This document shows positions 1 to 7,091 of a stretch of 19,377 bases of DNA, piece by piece (position 1 is the stretch's first letter; each line of letters starts with the position of its first letter). Position numbers and translations under genes: made by a program. Location: positions 1 through 19,377 of the forward strand of contig UROL01000012.1 in the NCBI GenBank assembly GCA_900549495.1, written 5' to 3'. The notes below the pieces were generated by a model. The model had not been told where the DNA came from. It saw only the letters and a list, made by a program, of their open reading frames with translations, and did no database searches. Source of the DNA: an uncultured Eubacteriales bacterium. GTDB lineage: Bacteria > Bacillota > Clostridia > Oscillospirales > Oscillospiraceae.

Positions 1-41
1 AGCCTCGGTCTCGTGGGCTCGGAGATGTGTATAAGAGACAG
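1..41 (+). other. Nextera i7-side adapter (sequencing artefact)
   Basis: Bases 8-41 match the Nextera transposase read-2 adapter, ending with the 19-bp Tn5 mosaic end AGATGTGTATAAGAGACAG at 23-41. Bases 1-7 (AGCCTCG) fit the last seven bases of the i7 index oligo N710. This is library DNA and not part of the genome; genomic sequence begins at base 42. The adapter match is read directly; the index name is from memory of the Nextera XT index list. Confidence 0.97.
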
Positions 42-564
42 GCAGCTGTCTGTCGTTCATGTCCACGCATCTGCGCCACGTTATCTGACGGGGGTCTATA
101 TTTAACGAATTGCCCTGATAAATATGGTTGTCAATCATCGCCGCAAGCAGATTGTTTGCGGCGCCTATGGCATGGAAGTCGCCCGTAAAGTGCAGATTTA
201 TGTCCTCCATGGGCACGACCTGAGCGTAACCTCCGCCCGCCGCGCCGCCCTTGACGCCGAACACGGGGCCGAGAGAGGGCTCGCGCAGGCAGACCATGGT
301 GTTCTTGCCGAGCTTGTTGAGCGCGTCGGCAAGGCCGACGGACGTGGTGGTCTTGCCCTCGCCCGCGGGGGTGGGGCTGATGGCGGTGACGAGGATCAGC
401 TTTGCCTTGCGGGGCAGCTTGCGGATCTCGGTAAGGTCGAGCTTGGCCTTGTACTTGCCGTACTGCTCCAGATACTTCTCGTCCACACCGGCGGTCTTGG
501 CGATCTCGGTGATGGGGAGCATCTGGCACTCCTGTGCGATTTCGATGTCAGTCTTGAATCCCAT
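42..564 (-). CDS. fhs: Formate--tetrahydrofolate ligase, N-terminal part (3' end cut by adapter)
   Basis: Formyl-THF synthetase makes 10-formyl-THF from formate, THF and ATP in the cytoplasm, feeding purine synthesis and one-carbon metabolism (and the Wood-Ljungdahl methyl branch in acetogens). The 174 visible residues start [12 protein letters not shown] and carry the P-loop [10 protein letters not shown] at residues 65-74 (Lys71), then [10 protein letters not shown] and the glycine-rich [11 protein letters not shown]. The family is about 555 residues, so roughly two thirds is missing: the frame is open to base 42, where adapter starts. The ATG at 562-564 has AAGGAG (minus strand, 575-580) at good spacing and matches the usual N-terminus. 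It sits alone behind its own promoter and a structured leader. Identification is secure. Confidence 0.96.
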
Positions 565-596
565 GTTAATCATTCTCCTTGTATTTTCAAATGTGG

Positions 597-667
597 GCGC
601 CCTGCCGTTGGAATGGCGCAGGCGCATACAGGACTTATGCGGCTGGCCGTTGGATTGGCGCACCGCA
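597..667 (-). promoter_or_regulatory. Leader of fhs with two matched hairpins (candidate cis-regulatory RNA)
   Basis: In the untranslated leader of fhs the RNA can form two similar hairpins in a row. The first (638-667) has a 5-bp stem UGCGG/CCGCA, an internal loop UGC/CAG, a 3-bp stem GCC/GGC and an 8-nt loop AAUCCAAC. The second (597-625) has GCGCC/GGCGC, internal loop UGC/AG, GCC/GGC and loop AUUCCAAC. The loops differ by one base and sit 42 nt apart. The segment between them can instead pair CGCATA (623-628) with TATGCG (636-641), which would break into both hairpins. It does not look like the THF or ZTP riboswitch consensus I know. A regulatory role is inference. Confidence 0.45.
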
Positions 668-702
668 CGAGTGGGCTATATCAGTACTCGCGTACCGATA
701 AC

Positions 703-731
703 AGAATAGCACTCCGGCCATATATTGTCAA
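703..731 (-). promoter_or_regulatory. Promoter of fhs
   Basis: On the minus strand TTGACA (726-731) is followed after exactly 17 bases by TATTCT (703-708), a near-consensus housekeeping promoter. Transcription would start near 696, leaving a leader of about 130 nt before the fhs ATG. A short palindrome ATTCCAAAATGGAAT at 759-773 lies just upstream and could be an operator or a weak terminator for the genes above it. Confidence 0.75.
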
Positions 732-785
732 GCATTTTTGACCAAAAACCGACGTGTTATTCCAAAATGGAATGGGCAATATTCC

Positions 786-1175
786 CTAATGCCATAGCCT
801 TTTGAGCCACTTTACCACCCCAATCACCAGAAGATAGAGAACAAAAGCGGCCAAAAATCCCCCAACGCCATACACGATGTCGGCAAATTCCATCCTTCCG
901 GTGCCTGTCACTTGCTGCCCAACTTCAATTCCAAAGGTCAGCACCACAATTAGTGTCAACGTATAGAGCAGGGAGACCACGATTTCCATGCCTTTTTTGC
1001 ATAATAGCCTTATCAGGGGGTGGACAATGCAGAAAAGGGCCATTCCTGTCAGTCCCACCACCAGAAAATGCAGCTCTTTGTCGGTAAAGCTCTGCTCCAT
1101 TCCGTCGTTGAGGCCCATGATGCAGCTGTGGATATCTGCCATCCGGTAGACAATCCAGTATAAAAAATCCTTCAT
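786..1175 (-). CDS. Small VanZ-like membrane protein
   Basis: A 129-residue integral membrane protein with three clear hydrophobic segments (about 37-58, 63-84 and 100-124) after a more polar N-terminus. The stretch EVGQQVTGTGRMEFADIVYG (83-102) follows the VanZ-like pattern E..Q...G.GR....D, with Glu84, Arg94 and Asp99, and the last segment is glycine-rich as in that family. VanZ-like proteins are linked to glycopeptide tolerance in some bacteria, but most have no known function. I chose the ATG at 1173-1175, preceded by GGGGGG on the minus strand; an upstream in-frame start would run into tmk. It lies 19 bp behind tmk and is probably co-transcribed with it. The family assignment is tentative. 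Confidence 0.65.
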   Translation of the reverse strand: MKDFLYWIVYRMADIHSCIMGLNDGMEQSFTDKELHFLVVGLTGMALFCIVHPLIRLLCKKGMEIVVSLLYTLTLIVVLTFGIEVGQQVTGTGRMEFADIVYGVGGFLAAFVLYLLVIGVVKWLKRLWH

Positions 1176-1194
1176 GCCGGTTCCCCCCTGGCAA

Positions 1195-1851
1195 TTACAG
1201 CAGATTTTCAATCTCCTCCTGGATGGAGGCGATGCTCCGCATGGCTCCCTGGTGGCAGCAGCGGATTTCCTTCCAGCCCAGGGCCTGGCTGCAATACTCC
1301 GCTGCCTCCCGGCTGCGCTGCAAATAGGCCAGATTCCCTTCGTGGATATCCTTTTTGCTCTCGTCCCCCCGGTAGCGGCCGGTCATCAGCTTCTGACTTA
1401 CGGCAGGGTCAACGCTGAGGTACACCACCACATCCGGCTGGGGAATCCCCATGAGGCGGTATTCAAAATCAAAGAGCCAGTGCAGGTATTCGTCCCACTG
1501 CTCCTTTGGCAGCTTGCTGCACTGGTGCACCGCATTGGAGGTGGTGTATCGGTCGGCCACGATGATGCCGCCGTTTTCATAGAATTTTCCCCAGTCCCGC
1601 TTGTAGGAGGCAAACCGGTCCACCGCATAAAAGGTGGAGGCGGCATAGGCGTTCACATCCGAGGGGTCCTGCCCAAACTGGCCGGAGAGATACATCTTTA
1701 CCAGCGCCGAGGAGTCGGAGGCGTAATCCGGGAAGGAGATTTTCCGTACCGGCAGCCCCTTTGCCTCCAGATTTTTTGCCAGCTCCGCCGCCTGGGTGCC
1801 CTTGCCGCTGCCGTCCAGCCCCTCAATGACGATTAGCTTTCCCATGTCCAT
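1195..1851 (-). CDS. tmk: Thymidylate kinase
   Basis: dTMP kinase phosphorylates dTMP to dTDP with ATP, the step before dTTP in DNA precursor synthesis; it acts in the cytoplasm. The 218-residue protein has the Walker A loop EGLDGSGKGTQ at 10-20 (Lys17), the DRY motif at 100-102 followed by TTSNAVHQ, and an Arg/Lys-rich segment GRYRGDESKKD typical of the lid region. Length fits the family (200-230). The start MDMGK is chosen because AGGAAAG lies 5 bases upstream; the second ATG two codons on is also possible. It is divergent from the GH31 gene and has its own promoter. The small membrane protein gene follows in the same direction. Confidence 0.95.
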   Translation of the reverse strand: MDMGKLIVIEGLDGSGKGTQAAELAKNLEAKGLPVRKISFPDYASDSSALVKMYLSGQFGQDPSDVNAYAASTFYAVDRFASYKRDWGKFYENGGIIVADRYTTSNAVHQCSKLPKEQWDEYLHWLFDFEYRLMGIPQPDVVVYLSVDPAVSQKLMTGRYRGDESKKDIHEGNLAYLQRSREAAEYCSQALGWKEIRCCHQGAMRSIASIQEEIENLL

Positions 1852-1888
1852 CGCTTCTTTCCTGTGGTTTTTGGCCTTTCCTTCGCCT

Positions 1889-1917
1889 ATGATACCATAT
1901 TTCAGGGAGAATGGCAA
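1889..1917 (-). promoter_or_regulatory. Promoter of tmk
   Basis: Minus-strand TTGCCA (1912-1917), 17-base spacer, TATCAT (1889-1894). The start point would be near 1882, about 30 nt before the tmk ATG. Together with the plus-strand promoter at 1978-2006 it forms a divergent promoter region. Confidence 0.6.
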
Positions 1918-1977
1918 ACATAGAATTCCCGCTGCCGCCCCACCCTGGCCGTTATCAAAAATGTTACAAACCACCTC

Positions 1978-2006
1978 TTGCACCCGGGGCGGAATTGTGC
2001 TATTCT
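1978..2006 (+). promoter_or_regulatory. Promoter of the GH31 gene
   Basis: TTGCAC (1978-1983), 17-base spacer, TATTCT (2001-2006), with the start codon at 2045. No obvious sugar-repressor operator (cre-like or LacI palindrome) was seen around it. Confidence 0.6.
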
Positions 2007-2044
2007 GGACATATCCAAAGAAAGAAAAAGAAAGGGGTACAGCC

Positions 2045-3982
2045 ATGATTACAAAATGGGTTTCCGGCTGCCCGTACCAGCTGGATGCTGTGATAGAGGA
2101 GGTCCCCGCCGCCCCCCGGGCAGAGGGACTGACGGCTTCCGCCCTGGGCAACGGCCTGGAATTCACCAGAACCCTGGCAGAAAATGACCGGGTCTACGGC
2201 CTGGGAGAGACTACCCGGGGTATCAATAAGCGTGGCAACCGGATTGTAAGCTACAATGCGGACAACCCGCACCACCTGCCGGACACCGTGTCGCTGTACG
2301 GTGCCCACAATTTCCTGATTGTCAGCGGCGAGGAGCATTGGGGCTTCTTCTTCGATACCCCCGCCCGGGTGATTTTCGATGTCGACGTGGATCACAGCGG
2401 CGTGCTCTGCATCCGGTGCGACAGCGCCAATCTGACGGTTTACAGCATTCAGGGAGACAGCGACAAGGACGTGGCAGAGCAGTTCCTGCACATCATCGGC
2501 CGCAGCTTCATTCCGCCCCTGTGGGCCTTCGGCTTTGGCCAGAGCCGCTGGGGCTATAAGACCAAGCAGGACTTCCGGGCCGTGGCAGACGGCTATCAGA
2601 AAAACCGAATCCCCCTGGACTATATCTGCATGGATATCGACTACATGGACAGGTTCATTGACTTCACCCTGAACCCCAAGAATTTCCCGGATTTTGCCGA
2701 GTTCTGCCAGGAGATGCGCTCCCGGGGTCTGCGCCTGGTGCCCATCATCGATGCCGGTATCAAGGTGGAGCCGGGGAACCCGGTATACGAAGAGGGAGTG
2801 GCCCGGGGCTACTTCTGCAAGAACAAGGATGGCAAGGATTTCCAGGCCGCCGTGTGGCCCGGTATGACCCATTTTACCGATTTCTTCCAGCCGGAGGCCA
2901 GAGAGTGGTTTGGCCGCCAGTACGCCGCCCTGACGGAAAAGGGGATAGAGGGCTTCTGGAACGACATGAACGAGCCTGCCATCTTCTATAGCGAAGCCAC
3001 CCCCCGGACGGCCAAGAAGGATTATATCCCCGGCAGCGACGGCATCTACCAGACCGGCGTCAACCTGGTGGACTATAAGAATTTCTATCATAAAATCGAC
3101 GGCAAGTCCGTGGTTCACCACGAGGTGCACAACGCCTATGGCTACCTGATGACCAGAAGCGCCGGTGAACAGCTGGACAAGATGCTGGACAAGCGCTATC
3201 TGCTCTTCTCCCGCTCCAGCTACATCGGTGCCCACCGCTACGGCGGAATCTGGACCGGAGACAATACCTCCAGCTGGCACAATCTACGCATGGCAGTGCA
3301 TCAGATGCCGTCACTGAATATGTGCGGCTTCCTGTATGTGGGCACGGATATCGGCGGCTTCGGCGGCAACTGCTCCCGGGAGCTGCTGCTGCGTTGGCTG
3401 GCCCTGGGAGTATTCACCCCACTGATGCGGGACCACACCGCAAAGGGCACTCGCCGCCAGGAGTGCTACCGCTACTGGTTCAAGCGGGACTTCCGGACGG
3501 TGGTGGGCCTGCGCTACCGGCTGCTGCCCTATCTGTACTCCGAGTATATGAAGGCTGCCATCCGGGGCAAGCTCTATTTCCGCCCCCTGTCCTTCGACTT
3601 CCCGGAGGATGCCGAGGCTGCCCAGGTGGAAGACCAGCTGCTGGTGGGCGAGAGCATTATGATTACGCCGCTGCTGGAAAAGGGCAAGCGCAAGCGCACC
3701 GTATACCTGCCTGAGGATATGACCAAGGTGCTCTATGACGGCTCCTTCCACACCAGCCACGTGAAGCAGGGCTATCACGAAATCCACGCCCGGACCAATC
3801 AGGTGGTGTTCTTCATTCGCAAGGATTGCCTGGTTCCCATTGCCGAGGGAGCAGAGCACGCAGAGGCGGTGGATATGGAAAACGTCACCCTCCTGGGCGA
3901 TGGCAGCTGCTACCAGCAATATCTGGACGACGGCCAGACCAAGGACTACGGCGAGTCCCACATCCGCACGCTGACAAAGTAA
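2045..3982 (+). CDS. Glycoside hydrolase family 31 alpha-glucosidase
   Basis: A 645-residue GH31 enzyme, likely an alpha-glucosidase releasing glucose from alpha-linked oligosaccharides by the retaining mechanism. The catalytic nucleophile motif WNDMNEP is at 305-311 (Asp307), and the acid/base motif WTGDNTSSW at 403-411 (Asp406). Upstream are the GH31 substrate-pocket segments FGFGQSRWGY and YICMDIDYMD; downstream are GFLYVGTDIGGF and PLMRDHTAKG. There is an N-terminal beta-sandwich before the barrel and beta domains after it, as in the family. No signal peptide is visible, so it probably acts on imported sugars in the cytoplasm. The ATG at 2045 has AAAGGGG 7 bases upstream. Its exact specificity (alpha-1,4, alpha-1,6 or alpha-xyloside) cannot be read from sequence. 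Confidence 0.93.
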   Translation: MITKWVSGCPYQLDAVIEEVPAAPRAEGLTASALGNGLEFTRTLAENDRVYGLGETTRGINKRGNRIVSYNADNPHHLPDTVSLYGAHNFLIVSGEEHWGFFFDTPARVIFDVDVDHSGVLCIRCDSANLTVYSIQGDSDKDVAEQFLHIIGRSFIPPLWAFGFGQSRWGYKTKQDFRAVADGYQKNRIPLDYICMDIDYMDRFIDFTLNPKNFPDFAEFCQEMRSRGLRLVPIIDAGIKVEPGNPVYEEGVARGYFCKNKDGKDFQAAVWPGMTHFTDFFQPEAREWFGRQYAALTEKGIEGFWNDMNEPAIFYSEATPRTAKKDYIPGSDGIYQTGVNLVDYKNFYHKIDGKSVVHHEVHNAYGYLMTRSAGEQLDKMLDKRYLLFSRSSYIGAHRYGGIWTGDNTSSWHNLRMAVHQMPSLNMCGFLYVGTDIGGFGGNCSRELLLRWLALGVFTPLMRDHTAKGTRRQECYRYWFKRDFRTVVGLRYRLLPYLYSEYMKAAIRGKLYFRPLSFDFPEDAEAAQVEDQLLVGESIMITPLLEKGKRKRTVYLPEDMTKVLYDGSFHTSHVKQGYHEIHARTNQVVFFIRKDCLVPIAEGAEHAEAVDMENVTLLGDGSCYQQYLDDGQTKDYGESHIRTLTK

Positions 3983-3997
3983 ATATACAAGGGAATG

Positions 3998-4029
3998 AAA
4001 ATGGGATGCCGATTTCGGCATCCCATTTT
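3998..4029. terminator. Bidirectional terminator between GH31 gene and rnpB
   Basis: A perfect 14-bp stem AAAATGGGATGCCG / CGGCATCCCATTTT with a 4-base loop (4012-4015). The A/T ends give a U-run on both strands, so it can stop the GH31 transcript from the left and rnpB from the right. Confidence 0.88.
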
Positions 4030-4033
4030 CGGT

Positions 4034-4378
4034 GCAGCCCAGGCCTATAAGCCGGGTTCTGTTTTGACAGCCATCTATCTAGCCCCATGGTTGCCCATGG
4101 GGTCAAGCCGCCTCCTCGGGACGGTCGGGCGAACCTATTGTCCCTCCACGGCGTTGCTCCGGGATAGAGTTTACATCGTAAAACCCATGTTACCATGGGC
4201 CGGGTGCGCTCTTACCGCACCTTTTCACCCTTACCCCTTGCGGGGCGGTATCTCTCTGTTGCACTTGTCCTGAGGTTACCCTCGGCGGGCGTTACCCGTT
4301 ATCCCTGCCCTGTGGAGCCCGGACTTTCCTCATCTGGGCCCTTTCGGTTCCCATCCGCGGCTGTCCAGCCTACGCTGC
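4034..4378 (-). ncRNA. rnpB: RNase P RNA, bacterial class A
   Basis: The catalytic RNA that matures tRNA 5' ends together with RnpA. On the minus strand the 5' part reads AGGCUGGACAGCCGC and then GAGGAAAGUCCGGGCUCC, and the 3' part reads ACAGAACCCGGCUUAUAGGCC, the two halves of the universal P4/core region. The ends are set by the P1 pairing GCAGC near 4377 with GCUGC at 4034-4038, by the promoter just upstream and by the terminator just downstream; they may be off by a few bases. About 345 nt fits the type. The RNA lies between convergent GH31 and divergent murD. Confidence 0.95.
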
Positions 4379-4384
4379 CGGATT

Positions 4385-4413
4385 ATTCTAACCCATACCG
4401 GGCGAATTGTCAA
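4385..4413 (-). promoter_or_regulatory. Promoter of rnpB
   Basis: Minus-strand TTGACA (4408-4413), 17-base spacer, TAGAAT (4385-4390): near-consensus, as expected for an abundant stable RNA. It predicts a start at about 4378. Confidence 0.8.
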
Positions 4414-4419
4414 ATCCCC

Positions 4420-4448
4420 TTGCAAAATCTTTTCAAAAAGGGTATACT
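4420..4448 (+). promoter_or_regulatory. Promoter of murD-ispD-ispF
   Basis: TTGCAA (4420-4425), 17-base spacer, TATACT (4443-4448), about 33 bases before the murD start. Its -35 lies only 6 bases from the -35 of the divergent rnpB promoter, so the two are back to back. Confidence 0.7.
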
Positions 4449-4481
4449 GGCCCCATGGAAAACAAATAGGAGGCAGCGCTA

Positions 4482-5834
4482 ATGGATGCTTTTGACCAAT
4501 ATTTTAATGCCCTGCGGGGAAAGAAAATTGCAGTGCTGGGCCTGGGGGTAAGCAACCGGCCCCTGGTGCAGCTGCTGCTGGAATACGGCTGCGACGTCAC
4601 CGGCTGCGACCGGGTGACCCGGGAGAAGCTGGACGAGCCGGTGCTGGCCCTGGAGCGGGCAGGCTGCCATCTCCGCCTGGGGGAGGACTACCTGGCGGGG
4701 CTACAGGCGGATGTGGTGTTCCGCACGCCGGGAATGCATCCGGGGAATCCCGCCATTTGCCGCCTGCGGGAGCAGGGGGCGGAAATTACCTCGGAAATGG
4801 ATGTGTTTTTCCAGGTGGCCCCTTGCCATCTGATTGCCGTCACCGGCTCCGACGGCAAAACCACTACCACTACGCTGATTGCGGAAATGCTGAAGGCGGC
4901 GGGGAAAACCGTGTGGCTGGGGGGCAACATCGGCACGCCCCTGCTGCCCCTGTGCCGCCGGATGCAGGCGGAGGACTATGCGGTGGTGGAGCTTAGCTCC
5001 TTCCAGCTGATGGATATGACCCGCAGCCCCCAGCGGGCGGTGGTCACCAATCTGGCTCCCAACCATCTGGATGTCCACAAGGACATGGAAGAATATGTGC
5101 AGGCCAAGAAGAATATTTTCCGCTTCCAGAAGCCGGGGGATTTGCTGGTGCTCAATGCCGACAATGCCATTACCGCCGGATTCTCCGGGGCGGGGGAGAA
5201 CCATTTCTTCTCCCGGAAGGCACCCACCAACTGCATCTGGCAGCAGGGGGACTGGATTGTGCGCCGGGGGCAAAAGGTTTTGAATATCCACGATATTTTG
5301 CTGCCCGGTGTTCACAACATCGAAAACTACATGGCTGCCATGGCGGCGGTGGAGGAACTGGTCAGCGATGCATGCATCTGCTCCGTGGCAAAGAATTTCG
5401 GCGGCGTGGAGCATCGCATTGAGCTGGTGCGGGTGAAGGATGGTGTAAAATTCTATAACGACTCCATTGCCTCCTCTCCCAGCCGCACCATTGCGGGGCT
5501 TCGCAGCTTTTCCCAAAAGGTGATTCTCATTGCCGGTGGCTACGATAAGCACATCCCCTATGATGTGCTGGGGCCGGAAATCTGCGCCCATGTTTCCCGC
5601 CTGTTCCTGTGTGGTGCCACGGCGGGAAAGATTCGGGAATGCGTGGAGGCCCAGCCGGGGCAGAAGCCGGAAATGCTGGACTGCGGCGATTTTGACAGTG
5701 CCGTGCTGGCAGCAGCCAGGGCTGCCCAGCCGGGGGATATTGTGCTCATGAGCCCCGCCAGCGCCTCCTTTGACCAGTTTAAGAATTTCATGGAGCGGGG
5801 CGACCGGTTCAAGCAGCTGGTAAAGGAGCTGTAA
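4482..5834 (+). CDS. murD: UDP-N-acetylmuramoyl-L-alanine--D-glutamate ligase
   Basis: MurD adds D-glutamate to UDP-MurNAc-L-Ala with ATP in the cytoplasmic phase of peptidoglycan synthesis. The 450-residue length is normal. Visible are the N-terminal Rossmann motif AVLGLGVSNRP (18-28), the Mur-ligase ATP loop TGSDGKTTTT (121-130, Lys126), the central-domain segment VVTNLAPNHLDVH, ENYMAAMAAVE and the C-terminal-domain segment HRIELV...YNDSIASSP. The ATG has AGGAGG 8 bases upstream. It is the first gene of an operon with ispD (2-base gap) and ispF, and is divergent from rnpB. Confidence 0.96.
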   Translation: MDAFDQYFNALRGKKIAVLGLGVSNRPLVQLLLEYGCDVTGCDRVTREKLDEPVLALERAGCHLRLGEDYLAGLQADVVFRTPGMHPGNPAICRLREQGAEITSEMDVFFQVAPCHLIAVTGSDGKTTTTTLIAEMLKAAGKTVWLGGNIGTPLLPLCRRMQAEDYAVVELSSFQLMDMTRSPQRAVVTNLAPNHLDVHKDMEEYVQAKKNIFRFQKPGDLLVLNADNAITAGFSGAGENHFFSRKAPTNCIWQQGDWIVRRGQKVLNIHDILLPGVHNIENYMAAMAAVEELVSDACICSVAKNFGGVEHRIELVRVKDGVKFYNDSIASSPSRTIAGLRSFSQKVILIAGGYDKHIPYDVLGPEICAHVSRLFLCGATAGKIRECVEAQPGQKPEMLDCGDFDSAVLAAARAAQPGDIVLMSPASASFDQFKNFMERGDRFKQLVKEL

Positions 5835-5836
5835 CC

Positions 5837-6559
5837 ATGGACATGAAGAAGCTGACAAAATTGGGGCGGAAGGCACTGCCCCTGAAGCGCTGCGGTGCAG
5901 TGATTGTGGCGGCTGGCTCTGCCTCCCGGATGGGGGGCATCGACAAGGTGATGGCCCCCCTGGGGGGAAAGCCCATGATTGCCCGCACGGTTGCCGCCTT
6001 TCAAAGCTGCGATGCCATTGCGGAAATTGTAATTGTCACCCGGCCAGATTTGATTCGCCCCATTTCCGCCCTCTGTGCCGGAATGGGCAAGGTGCGGGCG
6101 GTGGTTGCCGGGGGCAGCAGCCGCCAGGAATCCGTGGGCCTGGGGCTGAATGCCCTGTCTAAAAATGTGGAGCTGGCTGCCATCCACGATGGGGCCAGAC
6201 CCCTGATTACCGAGGCGGTGATTGACCGCACGGTGCGGGCCGCCAACAGCTATGGCGCAGCGGCCCCGGCGGTGCCGGTGAAGGACACCATCAAGGTGGT
6301 CAAGGGGGGACTGGTGGAGAAGACCCCGGAGCGGGCCACTCTGCAAGGGGTGCAGACCCCCCAGGTGTTTGATTTCGATTTGCTGCGGGGCGCACTGAAG
6401 AAGGCCCAGGAAGAAAAGGCTGCCCTCACCGACGACTGCTCTGCGGTGGAGCGGCTGGGTATGCAGGTGAAAATTGTGGAGGGTGACGAACGAAATCTCA
6501 AGGTCACCACCCCCATGGACTTGAAAATTGCAGAAATGCTTCTGGAGGAAATGCAATGA
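5837..6559 (+). CDS. ispD: 2-C-methyl-D-erythritol 4-phosphate cytidylyltransferase
   Basis: IspD transfers CMP from CTP to MEP, the third step of the MEP isoprenoid pathway. The nucleotide-binding start [12 protein letters not shown] is seen near residues 23-34, then [44 protein letters not shown] and [11 protein letters not shown], all in family order. At 240 residues it is slightly long, because about 20 residues precede the first beta strand; the second ATG (5843) is an alternative start. GGAGCTG overlaps the end of murD and serves as ribosome site. The stop overlaps the ispF start by 4 bases. Confidence 0.95.
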   Translation: MDMKKLTKLGRKALPLKRCGAVIVAAGSASRMGGIDKVMAPLGGKPMIARTVAAFQSCDAIAEIVIVTRPDLIRPISALCAGMGKVRAVVAGGSSRQESVGLGLNALSKNVELAAIHDGARPLITEAVIDRTVRAANSYGAAAPAVPVKDTIKVVKGGLVEKTPERATLQGVQTPQVFDFDLLRGALKKAQEEKAALTDDCSAVERLGMQVKIVEGDERNLKVTTPMDLKIAEMLLEEMQ

Positions 6560-7029
6560 GAATTGGCCACGGCTACGACGTTCACCGGCTGGTGAGCGGG
6601 CGGGATTTGATTTTGGGCGGCGTGAAGATTCCCTATGAACTGGGGCTGGAGGGGCACTCCGATGCGGATGTGCTGCTCCATGCGGTGATGGATGCGCTGC
6701 TGGGGGCAGCCGCCCTGCGGGACATCGGCTACCATTTTCCCGACACAGACCCAGCCTATAAAGGGGCGGACTCCCGGAAGCTGCTGGAGGCGGTGGGGCA
6801 GAAGCTCACCGCTGCCGGTTACCGGGTGGGCAACATCGATGTGACCATGATTGCCCAAAAACCGAAATTGAAGGAGTATATCCCCCAGATGACCCAGAAC
6901 ATTGCTAAGACACTGGAAATTCCGGTGGGGCGGGTGAATATAAAGGCAACCACCGAAGAGCACCTGGGCTTCACTGGAAGCGGCGAGGGCATGTGCTGCC
7001 ACGCAGTTTGCCTGCTGGAAGAGCTGTAA
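6556..7029 (+). CDS. ispF: 2-C-methyl-D-erythritol 2,4-cyclodiphosphate synthase
   Basis: IspF cyclises CDP-ME 2-phosphate to MEcPP with loss of CMP, two steps after IspD. The 157-residue protein has the metal ligands Asp8 and His10 in IGHGYDVHR and His42 in the segment [19 protein letters not shown], then [10 protein letters not shown] and the end motif [16 protein letters not shown]. It behaves as a homotrimer in the family. The ATGA overlap with ispD shows translational coupling. A strong terminator follows, so this is the operon's last gene. Confidence 0.96.
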   Translation: MRIGHGYDVHRLVSGRDLILGGVKIPYELGLEGHSDADVLLHAVMDALLGAAALRDIGYHFPDTDPAYKGADSRKLLEAVGQKLTAAGYRVGNIDVTMIAQKPKLKEYIPQMTQNIAKTLEIPVGRVNIKATTEEHLGFTGSGEGMCCHAVCLLEEL

Positions 7030-7045
7030 TATTGTTCGGATATGG

Positions 7046-7075
7046 AAATACCCCTGCCGGTTGGCAGGGGTATTT
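7046..7075. terminator. Terminator after ispF
   Basis: A perfect 13-bp stem AAATACCCCTGCC / GGCAGGGGTATTT with loop GGTT (7059-7062). The T/A-rich ends suit both strands, so it also closes the convergent MFS gene. Confidence 0.85.
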
Positions 7076-7091
7076 GCGTGGGTTTGAGGGC

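Noticed and set aside
597..667. THF or ZTP riboswitch upstream of fhs
   Set aside because: These are the expected classes for fhs, but the conserved core bases of neither could be found; the region was kept only as an unnamed structured leader.
124..741. Long plus-strand reading frame opposite fhs
   Set aside because: It is the complement of a conserved gene plus its leader, with low-complexity Gly/Ala/Leu translation and no ribosome site.
759..773. Palindrome ATTCCAAAATGGAAT as terminator of the tmk operon
   Set aside because: The stem is only 6 bp and AT-rich and the following T-run is displaced; too weak to call.
2000..3280. 426-residue minus-strand frame opposite the GH31 gene
   Set aside because: The sense strand encodes all GH31 catalytic motifs; the antisense frame is a by-product of GC-rich codon bias.
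4036..4390. Short protein frames across the rnpB region
   Set aside because: The sequence is RNase P RNA with conserved core and P1 pairing; the frames have no coding signal.
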